In this document: positions 24,157 through 32,435 of the stretch, in pieces
Position numbering within the stretch: the stretch's first letter is position 1
Layout of the letters: the number at the start of each line of letters is the position of its first letter
Assembly: GCA_020351855.1 (NCBI GenBank)
Contig: CP070670.1
Coordinates: 604,928-640,852 of the forward strand
DNA: 35,925 nucleotides
DNA from: Gemmatimonadota bacterium
Lineage (GTDB): Bacteria; Gemmatimonadota; Gemmatimonadetes; Palauibacterales; Palauibacteraceae
Direction: 5' to 3'
Program-made: the position numbers and the translations under genes
Notes under the pieces: generated by a model
What the model was told of the DNA's origin: nothing
Seen by the model: only the letters and a program-made list of their open reading frames with translations
Databases searched by the model: none

Positions 24157-25490
24157 GCGCCTCGGACCTGTCTCCACCCGCCGAGCTGCTGGAGATCGCA
24201 GACACCTTGGAAAGTCGGGGCTTTCAGGCATGGGCGGTGGGTGGAGCGATCCGTGACGAGCTCCTGGGGCAGAGCCGGAAGGACTGGGATCTCGCCACCG
24301 ACGCCCGGCCCGAGGATGTGAGAGGCGTGTTTCGGCGCACGGTGCCCCTCGGCATCGAGCACGGAACCGTGGGCGTCATCGCCCCCGGCGGAACCATGTT
24401 CGAGGTGACGACCTTCCGGAGGGACATCGAGACCGACGGGCGTCATGCGGTGGTCGAGTTCGCCGACACGATCGACGAGGATCTGGCCCGGCGGGACTTC
24501 ACGATCAACGCGATCGCCTGGCGTCCGGCGACCGAGGAGCTCGCCGACCCGTGGAACGGACGGGCCGATCTGGAGCAGCGGATCCTGCGTGCCGTAGGCG
24601 ATCCGACGCAGCGCGTGGCGGAGGACTATCTTCGGGTCCTGAGGGGCCTCCGCTTCGCCGGTCGGTACCGACTCGAGATCGAGCCGGGGACGCGCACCGC
24701 GCTGGAGTCCGGGGTGGAGGGAACGGCGGGGCTCTCTGCCGAGCGGGTCCGCGAGGAGCTGGAGAAGGTGCTGGCCGGTCCCCAGCCGTCCGTGGCGCTC
24801 GGCCTGTACGCCGAGCTGGGGGTGCTGCACATCTGGTATCCGGAGATCGCGTCCGCGTCCGGCCATGCCCGCTGGGCGTTCGATCTCGCTGCGGTGGACG
24901 CCCTGCCCGCCGAGCCTCCTGAGCTCAGGCTGACTCGCTGGCTGCTGTCTGCGGCGGAGGTCGGTCGGAGCCGGGAGGAGGACGCAGAGACGGCCGGCGA
25001 TACCAGGGCGGGTCTCGGGGCGACCATGCTCCGCCGGCTTCGGTGCTCCAACGCCACCATCCACCGGGTGACCCACCTGATGCGGCACTACCTGCCGATG
25101 GTCGGGCCGCTCGACTCCGCGGCCCGGATCCGCGAGTGGCTCTCCGAGGTCGGGGTGGAGTCGGCGAGTACCCTGTTCGAGCTGCACCTGGCCTACGCAC
25201 GGGCGGCGAGAGCGACCGAGACGGAGCGCTACCTGCAGGCCGCCCGCCAGCGGGTCGAGGAGGAGATCGGCGGGGCGCCCCCTCTGGAGCTCGCCGATCT
25301 TGCGATCGGGGGCGAGGAGCTTCTGGCTCTCGGGGTGCAGGAGGGGCCGGCCATTGGCATCCTCCTGCACGAGCTGCATGCGAGGGTCCTGGAGGATCCC
25401 GATCTCAACGACCCCGGCACGCTGGCCGAGCTGGCGCGGGAGTTGATCGAGATCGGCGGTTTGGGGCGCGGCGGGTCGAGCCGGCGATGA
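24147..25490 (+). CDS. CCA tRNA nucleotidyltransferase / poly(A) polymerase family
   Basis: Class II nucleotidyltransferase that adds or repairs the CCA end of tRNAs. The 447 residues show the catalytic loop WAVGGAIRDELLGQSRKDWDLAT (GG..R..L plus DxD), HGTVGVIAPGGTMFEVTTFR, the EDLARRDFTINAIA block, WNGRADLEQRILRAVGDP and AEDYLRVLRGLRFAGRY. The C-terminal part is helical, and no HD motif is visible. The tRNA-Gln in this window lacks an encoded CCA, so such an enzyme is required. GTG 24147 overlaps the SDR gene by ten bases. Distinguishing CCA-adding enzyme from poly(A) polymerase needs alignment. Confidence 0.88.
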   Translation: MRLSASDLSPPAELLEIADTLESRGFQAWAVGGAIRDELLGQSRKDWDLATDARPEDVRGVFRRTVPLGIEHGTVGVIAPGGTMFEVTTFRRDIETDGRHAVVEFADTIDEDLARRDFTINAIAWRPATEELADPWNGRADLEQRILRAVGDPTQRVAEDYLRVLRGLRFAGRYRLEIEPGTRTALESGVEGTAGLSAERVREELEKVLAGPQPSVALGLYAELGVLHIWYPEIASASGHARWAFDLAAVDALPAEPPELRLTRWLLSAAEVGRSREEDAETAGDTRAGLGATMLRRLRCSNATIHRVTHLMRHYLPMVGPLDSAARIREWLSEVGVESASTLFELHLAYARAARATETERYLQAARQRVEEEIGGAPPLELADLAIGGEELLALGVQEGPAIGILLHELHARVLEDPDLNDPGTLAELARELIEIGGLGRGGSSRR

Positions 25491-25500
25491 GCGGTAGATA

Positions 25501-26913
25501 ATGGACGAACCCAGCCTGTTCGGCGCGGATGCCGAAGCAACGCTCGAGCGCGGCGCGCCGCGCGCCCCCGCGGTCTCAGCGGGCGGCGCACCGCTCGCAA
25601 CGCGCATGCGTCCGCGCTCGCTGGACGAGTTCGTCGGCCAGGCGCCGCTGGTCGGCCCGGGCGGCACGCTTAGCGAGCTGATCCGTCGCGATCGGGTTCC
25701 GAGCCTCATTCTGTGGGGGCCGCCCGGGTGCGGAAAGACGAGCCTGGCGCACCTCATCGCGCGGGAGACGGAGTCGGTGTTCGTGCCGTTCAGCGCGGTG
25801 ACGGAGGGCATCGCCAAGGTGCGGGCCGTCATCGCAGAGGCATCCGAGCGGCTCCGGGCGACGGGGCGCGGCACGATCCTGTTCGTCGACGAGATCCACC
25901 GGTTCAACAAGGCCCAGCAGGACGCCTTCCTGCCGCACGTCGAGGACGGCACGATCGTTCTCATCGGCGCCACGACCGAGAACCCGAGCTTCGAGGTCGT
26001 CGGCCCCCTGCTCAGCCGGACCCGCGTTATCGTCCTGCAGGCGCTCGGCGTCGAGGAGATCGTTCAGATCTGCAGCAGGGCGCTGCGCGAGGAGAGGGGG
26101 CTCGCCTCCCGCGCGCTCGAGGTGTCGGGCGATGCCCTTGAGCGGCTCTCGGAGGCAGCCGACGGCGATGCGCGGAGGGCGCTGAACGCGCTCGAGACCG
26201 CGGCCGACTTGGCGTCCGAGGGCCGGATCGGGCTGCCGGAGGTCGAGCGGGCACTGCAGCACCGGTTCGCGCGGTATGACAAGGGGGGCGAGGAGCACTT
26301 CAACCTCATCTCCGCCCTGCACAAGGCGGTGCGAGGGTCGGATACGGACGGGGCGCTGTACTGGCTGGCCCGCATGCTGGAGGCGGGGGAGGATCCCATG
26401 TACGTCGCCCGTCGCCTGGTCCGCATGGCCACGGAGGATGTGGGGCTGGCAGACCCGGCTGCCCTGACCGTGTGCCTGGCGGCTCGAGACGCCTTTCACT
26501 TCCTCGGCTCGCCGGAGGGAGAGCTGGCCCTGGCGGAGGCGGTGATCTACCTGGCCGCCGCGCCGAAGTCGAACCGGACATACGTCGCGTTCTCGAGGGC
26601 CCGGCAGGCGGCGCGCGAGACTCCGGCGGAGCCCGTGCCGCTGCACATCCGTAACGCTCCCACCCGGCTCATGAAGGAGCTCGGCTACGGTCGGGGCTAC
26701 CGGTACGACCCGGACGAGCCCGGAGGGGTCGCTCCGCAATCCTACCTGCCGGAAAGGCTCGCCGCGGCCAGGTTCTACCAGCCCGGCGAGCATGGCGGTG
26801 AGGCGGCCATCGCCGAGCGCCTGAGGCGGTTCGCCGAGTTGCGGCGGGTGGTTCGCTCCGGCGCTCAGGGAGGGCGCGAAGCCGAACCGGAACCCGAAGA
26901 TCAGGTATCATAG
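25501..26913 (+). CDS. rarA: Replication-associated recombination protein RarA
   Basis: AAA+ ATPase (MgsA/RarA family), related to clamp-loader subunits, that acts at stalled replication forks. The 470 residues contain TRMRPRSLDEFVGQAPLVG, Walker A GPPGCGKTSLAHLIA (73-87), Walker B ILFVDEIHRFNKAQQDAFL (126-144), LIGATTENPSFEV, and the C-terminal tetramerisation block with DEPGGVAPQSYLPERL. Length is normal. The ATG at 25501 lies ten bases after the CCA enzyme stop and has only a weak ribosome site. It is followed by hflX after four bases. It fits with recA and recX upstream as a fork-repair set. Confidence 0.95.
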   Translation: MDEPSLFGADAEATLERGAPRAPAVSAGGAPLATRMRPRSLDEFVGQAPLVGPGGTLSELIRRDRVPSLILWGPPGCGKTSLAHLIARETESVFVPFSAVTEGIAKVRAVIAEASERLRATGRGTILFVDEIHRFNKAQQDAFLPHVEDGTIVLIGATTENPSFEVVGPLLSRTRVIVLQALGVEEIVQICSRALREERGLASRALEVSGDALERLSEAADGDARRALNALETAADLASEGRIGLPEVERALQHRFARYDKGGEEHFNLISALHKAVRGSDTDGALYWLARMLEAGEDPMYVARRLVRMATEDVGLADPAALTVCLAARDAFHFLGSPEGELALAEAVIYLAAAPKSNRTYVAFSRARQAARETPAEPVPLHIRNAPTRLMKELGYGRGYRYDPDEPGGVAPQSYLPERLAAARFYQPGEHGGEAAIAERLRRFAELRRVVRSGAQGGREAEPEPEDQVS

Positions 26914-26917
26914 GTCG

Positions 26918-28207
26918 ATGATCGACATCGGCAGGGTACCCGAGCGCGCCATCCTGGTGGCGGCGCCGCACCTCGAGGACTCCCAGGAGCTGGTCGATGA
27001 GCACCTCGAGGAGCTCGGCCGACTGGCGGACACGGCCGGCGCGCAGGTTGTCGGACAGCTCGTTCAGCGGCTGACGGCACCGACTGCGGCGCTGTTCATC
27101 GGCCGGGGAAAGGCGGATCAGCTTCGAGAGCGGCTGGAGCGCGAGCGAGCGACGCTCGTCATATTCGACGAAGATCTCTCGCCCGCCCAGGGATCGGCCC
27201 TCGAGAAGCGGCTGGCCGCCCGGGTCATGGACCGCACCGAGTTGATCCTGGACATCTTTGCGCTGCGAGCCCGGACCGCGGAGGCGAAGGCGCAGGTCGA
27301 GCTCGCGCAGCTGCAGTACCTTCGGACACGCCTGAAGCGGATGTGGACACACCTCTCCCGTACGGCGGGAGGCATCGGTGCCCGCGGTCCGGGCGAGCAG
27401 CAGCTCGAGACCGACCGGCGGCTGATTGACCGCCGAATCGCCAGGCTGCGCCGCGAGCTCGGCGGCATCTCACGCTCCCGGGAGACCCGCCGGAAGGCAC
27501 GGCGGGACGAGTTCCGGGTGGCGCTGGTCGGGTACACGAATGCCGGGAAGTCATCCATCCTTCAGGCACTCTCCGGCCGCGAGCTGTTCGTGGAGGATCG
27601 GCTATTCGCGACGCTCGACTCCGCCACTCGAAGCGTCGATCTGGGGGATGGCTACCGCGCTCTGCTGACCGACACCGTCGGCTTCATCCGCAAGCTTCCC
27701 CACCACCTCGTCGCCTCCTTCCGCGCCACGCTGGAGGAGATCCAGGAGGCCGATCTGCTGGTCCACGTGGTGGATGCAGCGGCCCGCAACTGGGAGCATC
27801 AGATGGAGGCCGTGAACGAGGTGCTGGCGGACCTCTCCCTGTCGGGCCCCGTTCTCCTCGCCCTGAACAAGGTCGATCAGCTGACGCACGCGGAGGAGGA
27901 GGCCCTCCGCGGCCGTGCGGCTGAGCTGTACGGGCCTCACGTGCTCACTTCGGTGCGTGAGGAGGGCGGGCTCGAGCCGCTGCGCGCCGCCCTGCGGGCA
28001 CGGACACGCGCGAGCCGCCCGACCGTCCGGGTGATCCTGGCCAGCGAGGATGGCGGGACACTGGCGGAGGTCTATCGGGAGGGCGAGGTGCTGGAGCGGC
28101 GGCAGAACGGTTCCCGCATCGAGCTCACGGCGCGTGTGCCCGTGGCGGTGGTTGGTCGATGGCGACGCAAGCGGGGCGTCGAGGTGAGGGGGTCAGACGC
28201 GGCTTGA
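26918..28207 (+). CDS. hflX: GTPase HflX
   Basis: Translation-factor-related GTPase that binds the 50S subunit and splits stalled ribosomes after stress. The 429 residues have the N-terminal HflX domain with VGQLVQRLTAPTAALFIGRGKADQL and DIFALRARTAEAKAQVELAQLQYL, the linker GGIGARGPGEQQLETDRR, G1 GYTNAGKSS (205-213), the DTVGFIRKLPHHLVASFRATLEE block (G3 DxxG plus family signature) and NKVD. Length is normal. It starts four bases after rarA and its end overlaps the next gene. Confidence 0.96.
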   Translation: MIDIGRVPERAILVAAPHLEDSQELVDEHLEELGRLADTAGAQVVGQLVQRLTAPTAALFIGRGKADQLRERLERERATLVIFDEDLSPAQGSALEKRLAARVMDRTELILDIFALRARTAEAKAQVELAQLQYLRTRLKRMWTHLSRTAGGIGARGPGEQQLETDRRLIDRRIARLRRELGGISRSRETRRKARRDEFRVALVGYTNAGKSSILQALSGRELFVEDRLFATLDSATRSVDLGDGYRALLTDTVGFIRKLPHHLVASFRATLEEIQEADLLVHVVDAAARNWEHQMEAVNEVLADLSLSGPVLLALNKVDQLTHAEEEALRGRAAELYGPHVLTSVREEGGLEPLRAALRARTRASRPTVRVILASEDGGTLAEVYREGEVLERRQNGSRIELTARVPVAVVGRWRRKRGVEVRGSDAA

Positions 28208-29151
28208 TTCGACAACTGATCGTGGTCGGCGATGGGCGTGTCGGGCTGTCGATCGCCGCCGATCTGGGGGCCGCTGCGGATCTCCGGGTCACGGTAGTCG
28301 GACGCTCGCCCGAGCGGCCGCCGTTTCTGCGCGATGAGCCGGACGTGGCCTACCTTGCCGACGGTCTGCCCGCCGAGTCGTCCGTCCGCGCGCTCCACGA
28401 GCGGCTCGGAAGGGCGTCGCACGATGGGGGAGGGCGGCAGCGACCGGAGGGGCACGGGCCGGTCCTGGTCTTCTGTGTTGCGGACGACCAGCTGGCGGAA
28501 GTCTCCGGGACGTGGCAGGCGGCGGCCCGGATCCGGCCGGCCGCCGCGCTGCATACGAGCGGGGTGCACTCTGCCGAGGCGCTGGCCGGCTGGTCGGAGC
28601 TCGGCGTGCCCGTTGCGGCCTGGCATCCGCTGGTCGCCGTGGCGGCTCCCCGCCGCGGGGCGTTCGCCGGCGTGTGGTTCGGCACGGACGGGGAGGTGGC
28701 GGCCGTGCGGATCGGCGAGGAGCTTGCACGGCGTCTCGGAGGTCGCGCCCATGCGGTGCGGCCCGAGGCGAGAGCGCACTACCACGCCGCCGGGGTCTTC
28801 GCGTCCAACTACCTCGTCGCCTGCCTCCGCATCGCCCTGGAGGAGCTGCGCCAGGCGTCCGACGAGGCGGACCTTGCCGCTCTTCTCCCGCTGGCCGAGT
28901 CGGCGATCCGCAACCTGAAGGCGCTCGGGCTGCCGGAGGGAGCGACCGGACCGGTCGTTCGGGGCGACGTCCGAACCGTCCTCACGCACCTCGCGGTGCT
29001 CGACCCGGGACGGGCGACCGTGTATCGTGGCCTCGGTGAGGAGCTTCTGGCGCTGGCCGGCAATCGGCTCGACCCCGAGGTCCGGGCGCGGCTGGCCGAG
29101 GCGTTATCGGATCCCAGCACGGGGACCGACGGACAGGAGACCGTACGATGA
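28204..29151 (+). CDS. Rossmann-like and DUF2520 protein
   Basis: Two-domain protein with an N-terminal Rossmann-like fold ([17 protein letters not shown]) and the C-terminal DUF2520 region ([28 protein letters not shown]), architecturally like 6-phosphogluconate-dehydrogenase-type reductases. No substrate is known for this family. I prefer the TTG at 28204, which forms TTGA with the hflX stop and places the GxGxxG motif soon after; an ATG at 28159 within hflX is the alternative. The stop overlaps the pdxJ start (ATGA). Its place in the operon suggests it is co-expressed with hflX and pdxJ. Confidence 0.78.
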   Translation: MIRQLIVVGDGRVGLSIAADLGAAADLRVTVVGRSPERPPFLRDEPDVAYLADGLPAESSVRALHERLGRASHDGGGRQRPEGHGPVLVFCVADDQLAEVSGTWQAAARIRPAAALHTSGVHSAEALAGWSELGVPVAAWHPLVAVAAPRRGAFAGVWFGTDGEVAAVRIGEELARRLGGRAHAVRPEARAHYHAAGVFASNYLVACLRIALEELRQASDEADLAALLPLAESAIRNLKALGLPEGATGPVVRGDVRTVLTHLAVLDPGRATVYRGLGEELLALAGNRLDPEVRARLAEALSDPSTGTDGQETVR

Positions 29152-29885
29152 GCGCGCCGCTTAGGCTCTACGTCAACATCGACCATGTGGCCACCGTACG
29201 GCAGGCGCGACGAGCCGACGAGCCGGATCCCGTCCGAGTCGCGGTTCTGGCTGAACTGGGAGGGGCGGACGGCATCACGGTTCATCTGCGGGAGGATCGA
29301 AGGCACATCCAGGACCGGGATGTCCGCCTGCTGCTGGACACCGTCCGCACGGGCGTGAACCTGGAGCTCGCTGCGGATGAGGAGATGTTGCGCCTCGCCG
29401 AGGACTGGCGACCCATGCAGGTGACGTTCGTGCCGGAGCGGCGACAGGAGGTCACGACCGAGGGAGGGCTGGATCTCGAGGAGACGGGGCGCCGACTGCT
29501 TGCCGCGGTGGCACAGATGCGGGCCCAAGGCGTGCGCACGGCGCTCTTCGTCGATGCGCGGGAAGACCTGATGCGTGCCTCCGCTGCCCTCGGGGCCGAC
29601 GCGGTCGAGCTGCACACGGGTGAGTACGCGAATGCTCGCACCCCCGAGGGCTCCAGCGCCCAGCTCGGTCGGCTGCGGGCGGCTGCCCTGGCGGCCCGGG
29701 AGGCCGGCCTCGCCGTGCACGCCGGGCACGGCCTCACCTACGAGAACGTGGCGCGGGTCGCCGCGATTCCCGAGATCGAGGAGCTGAACATCGGCCACGC
29801 CATCATCAGCCGCTCGGTCTTTGTCGGCATCGAGCGAGCAGCTAGGGAGATGAAGGCGATCATCATGGCCGCCCGTCATGCCTGA
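29148..29885 (+). CDS. pdxJ: Pyridoxine 5'-phosphate synthase
   Basis: Condenses 1-deoxy-D-xylulose 5-phosphate with 3-amino-2-oxopropyl phosphate to make pyridoxine 5'-phosphate in the DXP-dependent vitamin B6 route. The 245-residue TIM barrel has [71 protein letters not shown] and [14 protein letters not shown], all signature blocks. GGACAGGAGACC precedes ATG 29148, which overlaps the DUF2520 stop by four bases. A stem-loop lies just after its stop. pdxA and pdxB are not in this window. The PLP it helps make is the cofactor of the decarboxylase and threonine aldolase seen elsewhere here. Confidence 0.97.
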   Translation: MSAPLRLYVNIDHVATVRQARRADEPDPVRVAVLAELGGADGITVHLREDRRHIQDRDVRLLLDTVRTGVNLELAADEEMLRLAEDWRPMQVTFVPERRQEVTTEGGLDLEETGRRLLAAVAQMRAQGVRTALFVDAREDLMRASAALGADAVELHTGEYANARTPEGSSAQLGRLRAAALAAREAGLAVHAGHGLTYENVARVAAIPEIEELNIGHAIISRSVFVGIERAAREMKAIIMAARHA

Positions 29886-29906
29886 TCGCCCGCCCTCGGC
29901 GGGCGA
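29886..29906 (+). terminator. Stem-loop after pdxJ
   Basis: TCGCCCGCC and GGCGGGCGA form a perfect 9-pair stem with a three-base loop, starting at the base after the pdxJ stop codon. No U-tract follows. It separates the recA-pdxJ run from the flippase gene and may slow or stop transcription or stabilise the mRNA end. Confidence 0.5.
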
Positions 29907-29927
29907 CCGGGGACGGTAGCGCGACGC

Positions 29928-30995
29928 ATGCTGAGAGGGCACCGCTACAAGACGCTCATCGGCCTCCTGGTCACGGTGGTGCTGCTCGCGTGGGTCCTGC
30001 GCGACGTCTCCGTGGCGGCCGTCCTGGGGGAGATCCGGCGGGCGCACGTGGGTCTGCTGGCCGCCTGCGTGGCGGCCGCGACGGCCTCCTTCCTCATCCG
30101 GGCCTTTCGCTGGCACGTCCTGCTGCTCCCGGACTTCCCGACTTCCCGTCTGGGGACGCGCTTTGCGGCGGTTTGCATCGGGTTCATGGTGAACAACGTG
30201 TTCCCGGCCCGCCTCGGCGAGTTCGCACGGGCGTACAGCTTCACGCGGGTGGAGCCGATCAAGATCTCGCAGTCCCTGGCCTCTCTGGTCGTGGAGCGCG
30301 TGTTCGACGCCATCGTTCTCGGCACCTTCTTCGTTCTCACGATCTCCTACGCCAGCTTCACGGCGGACCGGGAGCTGCTCCTCGTCGGAGCGGGCTGGGT
30401 GGCGGGGTCGGTGCTGAGCATCGGCCTCCTGCTGCTTTGGGCCATGGCCCGCTGGCCGCAGCAGGTCCTCGGCCTCGTCCAGCGTGTGGCGGGACGCTTC
30501 CTCGCCCCTGCGCTCACCGAACGGGCGGTCGGCATCCTCGCCTCGTTCATCCGAGGTCTGGGTGCGCTTCGAGACCCCTGGGTGTTCGCACGAGCCCTCC
30601 TTTGGTCGCTCGCCGTCTGGCTTTGCATTGCGGCATCTTACTGGTTGGGACTGCTGGCCTTCGATATCCGCGCCCCCGGTTTCGTGGGCGCCACGTTCCT
30701 CATGTGCGTCATCGGCTTCGCGGTCGCGATTCCCTCGAGTCCGGGCTTCTTCGGCCCCTTCGAGGCCGGGGCTCGGCTGGCCCTCAGCGCCTTCGGGGTG
30801 GACAGCGTCCTCATCGTGAGCTTCGCGACCGGGTACCACATCCTGACCTTCATCCCGGTGACCCTGATCGGTATCTGGTATCTCTACCGGCTGGGTATCC
30901 GGTGGTCCGAGGTGGAGCACAGCGAGGAGATCGTGGAGGAGGCGGCAGAGCAGCACGAGATCGGCCCGGCGCCGCCCCCGGAGAAGGCCGTGTGA
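29928..30995 (+). CDS. Flippase-like / lysylphosphatidylglycerol synthase TM-region membrane protein
   Basis: Polytopic inner-membrane protein of 355 residues of the UPF0104 / AglD-type group, with about eight hydrophobic segments. Family blocks seen: SFLIRAFRWHVLL, GFMVNNVFPARLGEFARAY, SQSLASLVVERVFDAIVLG, and AIPSSPGFFGPFEAGARLA. The C-terminus is charged (EEIVEEAAEQHEIGPAPPPEKAV). Related proteins move or modify lipid-linked molecules, but the substrate is not readable and the synthase catalytic domain found in MprF is absent. ATG 29928 is 22 bases after the pdxJ stem-loop. Not clearly linked to neighbours. Confidence 0.85.
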   Translation: MLRGHRYKTLIGLLVTVVLLAWVLRDVSVAAVLGEIRRAHVGLLAACVAAATASFLIRAFRWHVLLLPDFPTSRLGTRFAAVCIGFMVNNVFPARLGEFARAYSFTRVEPIKISQSLASLVVERVFDAIVLGTFFVLTISYASFTADRELLLVGAGWVAGSVLSIGLLLLWAMARWPQQVLGLVQRVAGRFLAPALTERAVGILASFIRGLGALRDPWVFARALLWSLAVWLCIAASYWLGLLAFDIRAPGFVGATFLMCVIGFAVAIPSSPGFFGPFEAGARLALSAFGVDSVLIVSFATGYHILTFIPVTLIGIWYLYRLGIRWSEVEHSEEIVEEAAEQHEIGPAPPPEKAV

Positions 30996-31037
30996 TGCTC
31001 CGGCCGTCTGGCGCCCAGCCGGTCGCTGCCTGGCTGT

Positions 31038-31066
31038 TTGACGGTCCCGGTAGGGTGAGCCATCAT
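31038..31066 (+). promoter_or_regulatory. Possible promoter for tRNA-Gln
   Basis: TTGACG (31038-31043), 17 bases, CATCAT (31061-31066), about 70 bases upstream of the tRNA. The -35 hexamer is close to consensus, the -10 is partial. The tRNA and the RCC1 gene could share this transcript, since only 41 bases separate them. Confidence 0.4.
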
Positions 31067-31135
31067 GCGGAGGCCCGGCTGTCGTCGGCCGGCGGTGACA
31101 CGGGCAGGGTCGGCGCCGTGGCCGCCCGGCGCTGC

Positions 31136-31206
31136 TGGCCCCTCGTCTAATGGCAAGACCCCGGCCTTTGGAGCCGGTAATCCAGGTTCGAATCCTGGGG
31201 GGCCAA
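31136..31206 (+). tRNA. tRNA-Gln (anticodon TTG)
   Basis: Seventy-one bases fold into a complete cloverleaf. The acceptor stem is TGGCCCC (31136-31142) with GGGGCCA (31199-31205), and the discriminator base is A31206. The D-arm is GTC/GAC around TAATGGCAA. The anticodon stem CCGGC/GCCGG flanks loop CTTTGGA, giving anticodon TTG, which reads CAA/CAG. The T-arm is CCAGG-TTCGAAT-CCTGG. CCA is not encoded, so the CCA-adding enzyme at 24,147 would finish it. Confidence 0.95.
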
Positions 31207-31247
31207 TCTCGCCGATCCATTCGATCACACTCCTGAGAGCCGCGACG

Positions 31248-32435
31248 ATGCAGAACAGGCAGGAGTCTTTGGCGGCGTGGTCGCTGTTCGCGGCGGCGTG
31301 TCTGCTTCCTGGCTGCGACGCTGGCGGCGGGATCGAGCCGAACGAGCCGGAGCCTCTGGAGCTCCTGTACATCAGCGCCGGTGCCGAGCATAGCTGCGGC
31401 GTCGCCCCGGGCGGCTCCGCGTTCTGCTGGGGCAATGGCGAGGCGGGACGCCTGGGCACGGGCAACACGCTGACGAAGCTGCGACCCGACGCCGTACTCG
31501 GCGGGAGAGCGTTCAGGGAGGTGAGCGCCGGCGCGCGCCATACCTGTGCGGTCGAAACCACGGGCCGCGCCTTCTGCTGGGGAGCCGGGGAAAGTGGCCA
31601 GCTCGGCGTGGGAAACGCCAACGGCAGCGCCCAGCCCCTAGCCGTGGCGGGCGACCTGGAGTTCATCCAGCTCAGCGCGGGCGTGCGGCACACCTGCGGT
31701 GTCACGAGCGCTGGTCGTGCGTATTGCTGGGGTGAGGGCGGGAAGGGGCAGCTGGGGAGCGGCACCACCCAGGATCGGCTGTCGCCCGTTCCGGTGGAGG
31801 GTGACCGCCGGTTCGTCCAGATCAGCGCGGGGGAGGAGCACACCTGCGCGGTGGGCGAGCCGGGCATCGCGTACTGCTGGGGCGAGGGGGAGAACGGGCA
31901 GCTGGGCAACGGCACGACGCTGGACCGGCTCACGCCGACCCCCGTCGACGCCGTGCTGGCGTTTCGGCAAGTCCGCGTCGGCGGGAATCACAGCTGTGCC
32001 GTGACCACGGACGACCTCGCCTACTGCTGGGGAGAGGGAGGGAGGGGCCAGCTGGGTAGCGGGACTTCGCTCGACCGGCTGACGCCCACCCCCGTCGTCG
32101 GGGGGCGACGGTTCCTCCAAATCGCCGCCGGGACGCTTCATACCTGCGCACTTTCCGAGGACGCCCGGGCGTACTGCTGGGGCGAGGGAGACGGCGGGCG
32201 CCTGGGCACCGGTAACGAGGACGACCGCCTGAGTCCACAGGCCACGCTGGGCACGTGGACGTTCGCCCACATCTCGGCGGGACTGGCGCACACCTGCGCC
32301 CGGACGGGCGCCTCGGCCGAACCGGCACAGCCGGGGGGCGACGCCGATCCGTTCTGTTGGGGCGTCGGCTCCGACGGGCGCCTCGGCAACGGCGACACGA
32401 ACGACCAGCTTTCTCCGCGGCGGGTGGTCCGGTGA
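31248..32435 (+). CDS. RCC1-repeat lipoprotein (seven-bladed propeller)
   Basis: 395-residue exported protein. The N-terminus has a hydrophobic segment and lipobox LLPGC, so it is likely lipid-anchored at the outside of a membrane. The rest is seven RCC1-type repeats of about 50 residues, for example [20 protein letters not shown] and [20 protein letters not shown], enough for a closed beta-propeller. Every repeat carries two cysteines, one in H-[TS]-C and one in [FY]CWG, suggesting one disulfide per blade, a detail that the cytoplasmic eukaryotic RCC1 lacks. The last blade has a short insertion. ATG 31248 is chosen because it starts the signal peptide; the frame upstream crosses the tRNA. 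Its stop overlaps the SSP411-like gene (GTGA). Binding partner unknown. Confidence 0.85.
   Translation: MQNRQESLAAWSLFAAACLLPGCDAGGGIEPNEPEPLELLYISAGAEHSCGVAPGGSAFCWGNGEAGRLGTGNTLTKLRPDAVLGGRAFREVSAGARHTCAVETTGRAFCWGAGESGQLGVGNANGSAQPLAVAGDLEFIQLSAGVRHTCGVTSAGRAYCWGEGGKGQLGSGTTQDRLSPVPVEGDRRFVQISAGEEHTCAVGEPGIAYCWGEGENGQLGNGTTLDRLTPTPVDAVLAFRQVRVGGNHSCAVTTDDLAYCWGEGGRGQLGSGTSLDRLTPTPVVGGRRFLQIAAGTLHTCALSEDARAYCWGEGDGGRLGTGNEDDRLSPQATLGTWTFAHISAGLAHTCARTGASAEPAQPGGDADPFCWGVGSDGRLGNGDTNDQLSPRRVVR

Noticed and set aside
28809-31541. Long antisense frame of about 900 codons
   Set aside because: It runs across pdxJ, the flippase, the tRNA and the RCC1 gene, is compositionally biased (Arg, Pro, His), and shows no recognisable domain.
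31248-32435. CRISPR or DNA satellite from the repeated pattern of about 150 bases
   Set aside because: The repetition is in the protein sequence (RCC1 blades); the bases diverge between copies and there are no spacers.
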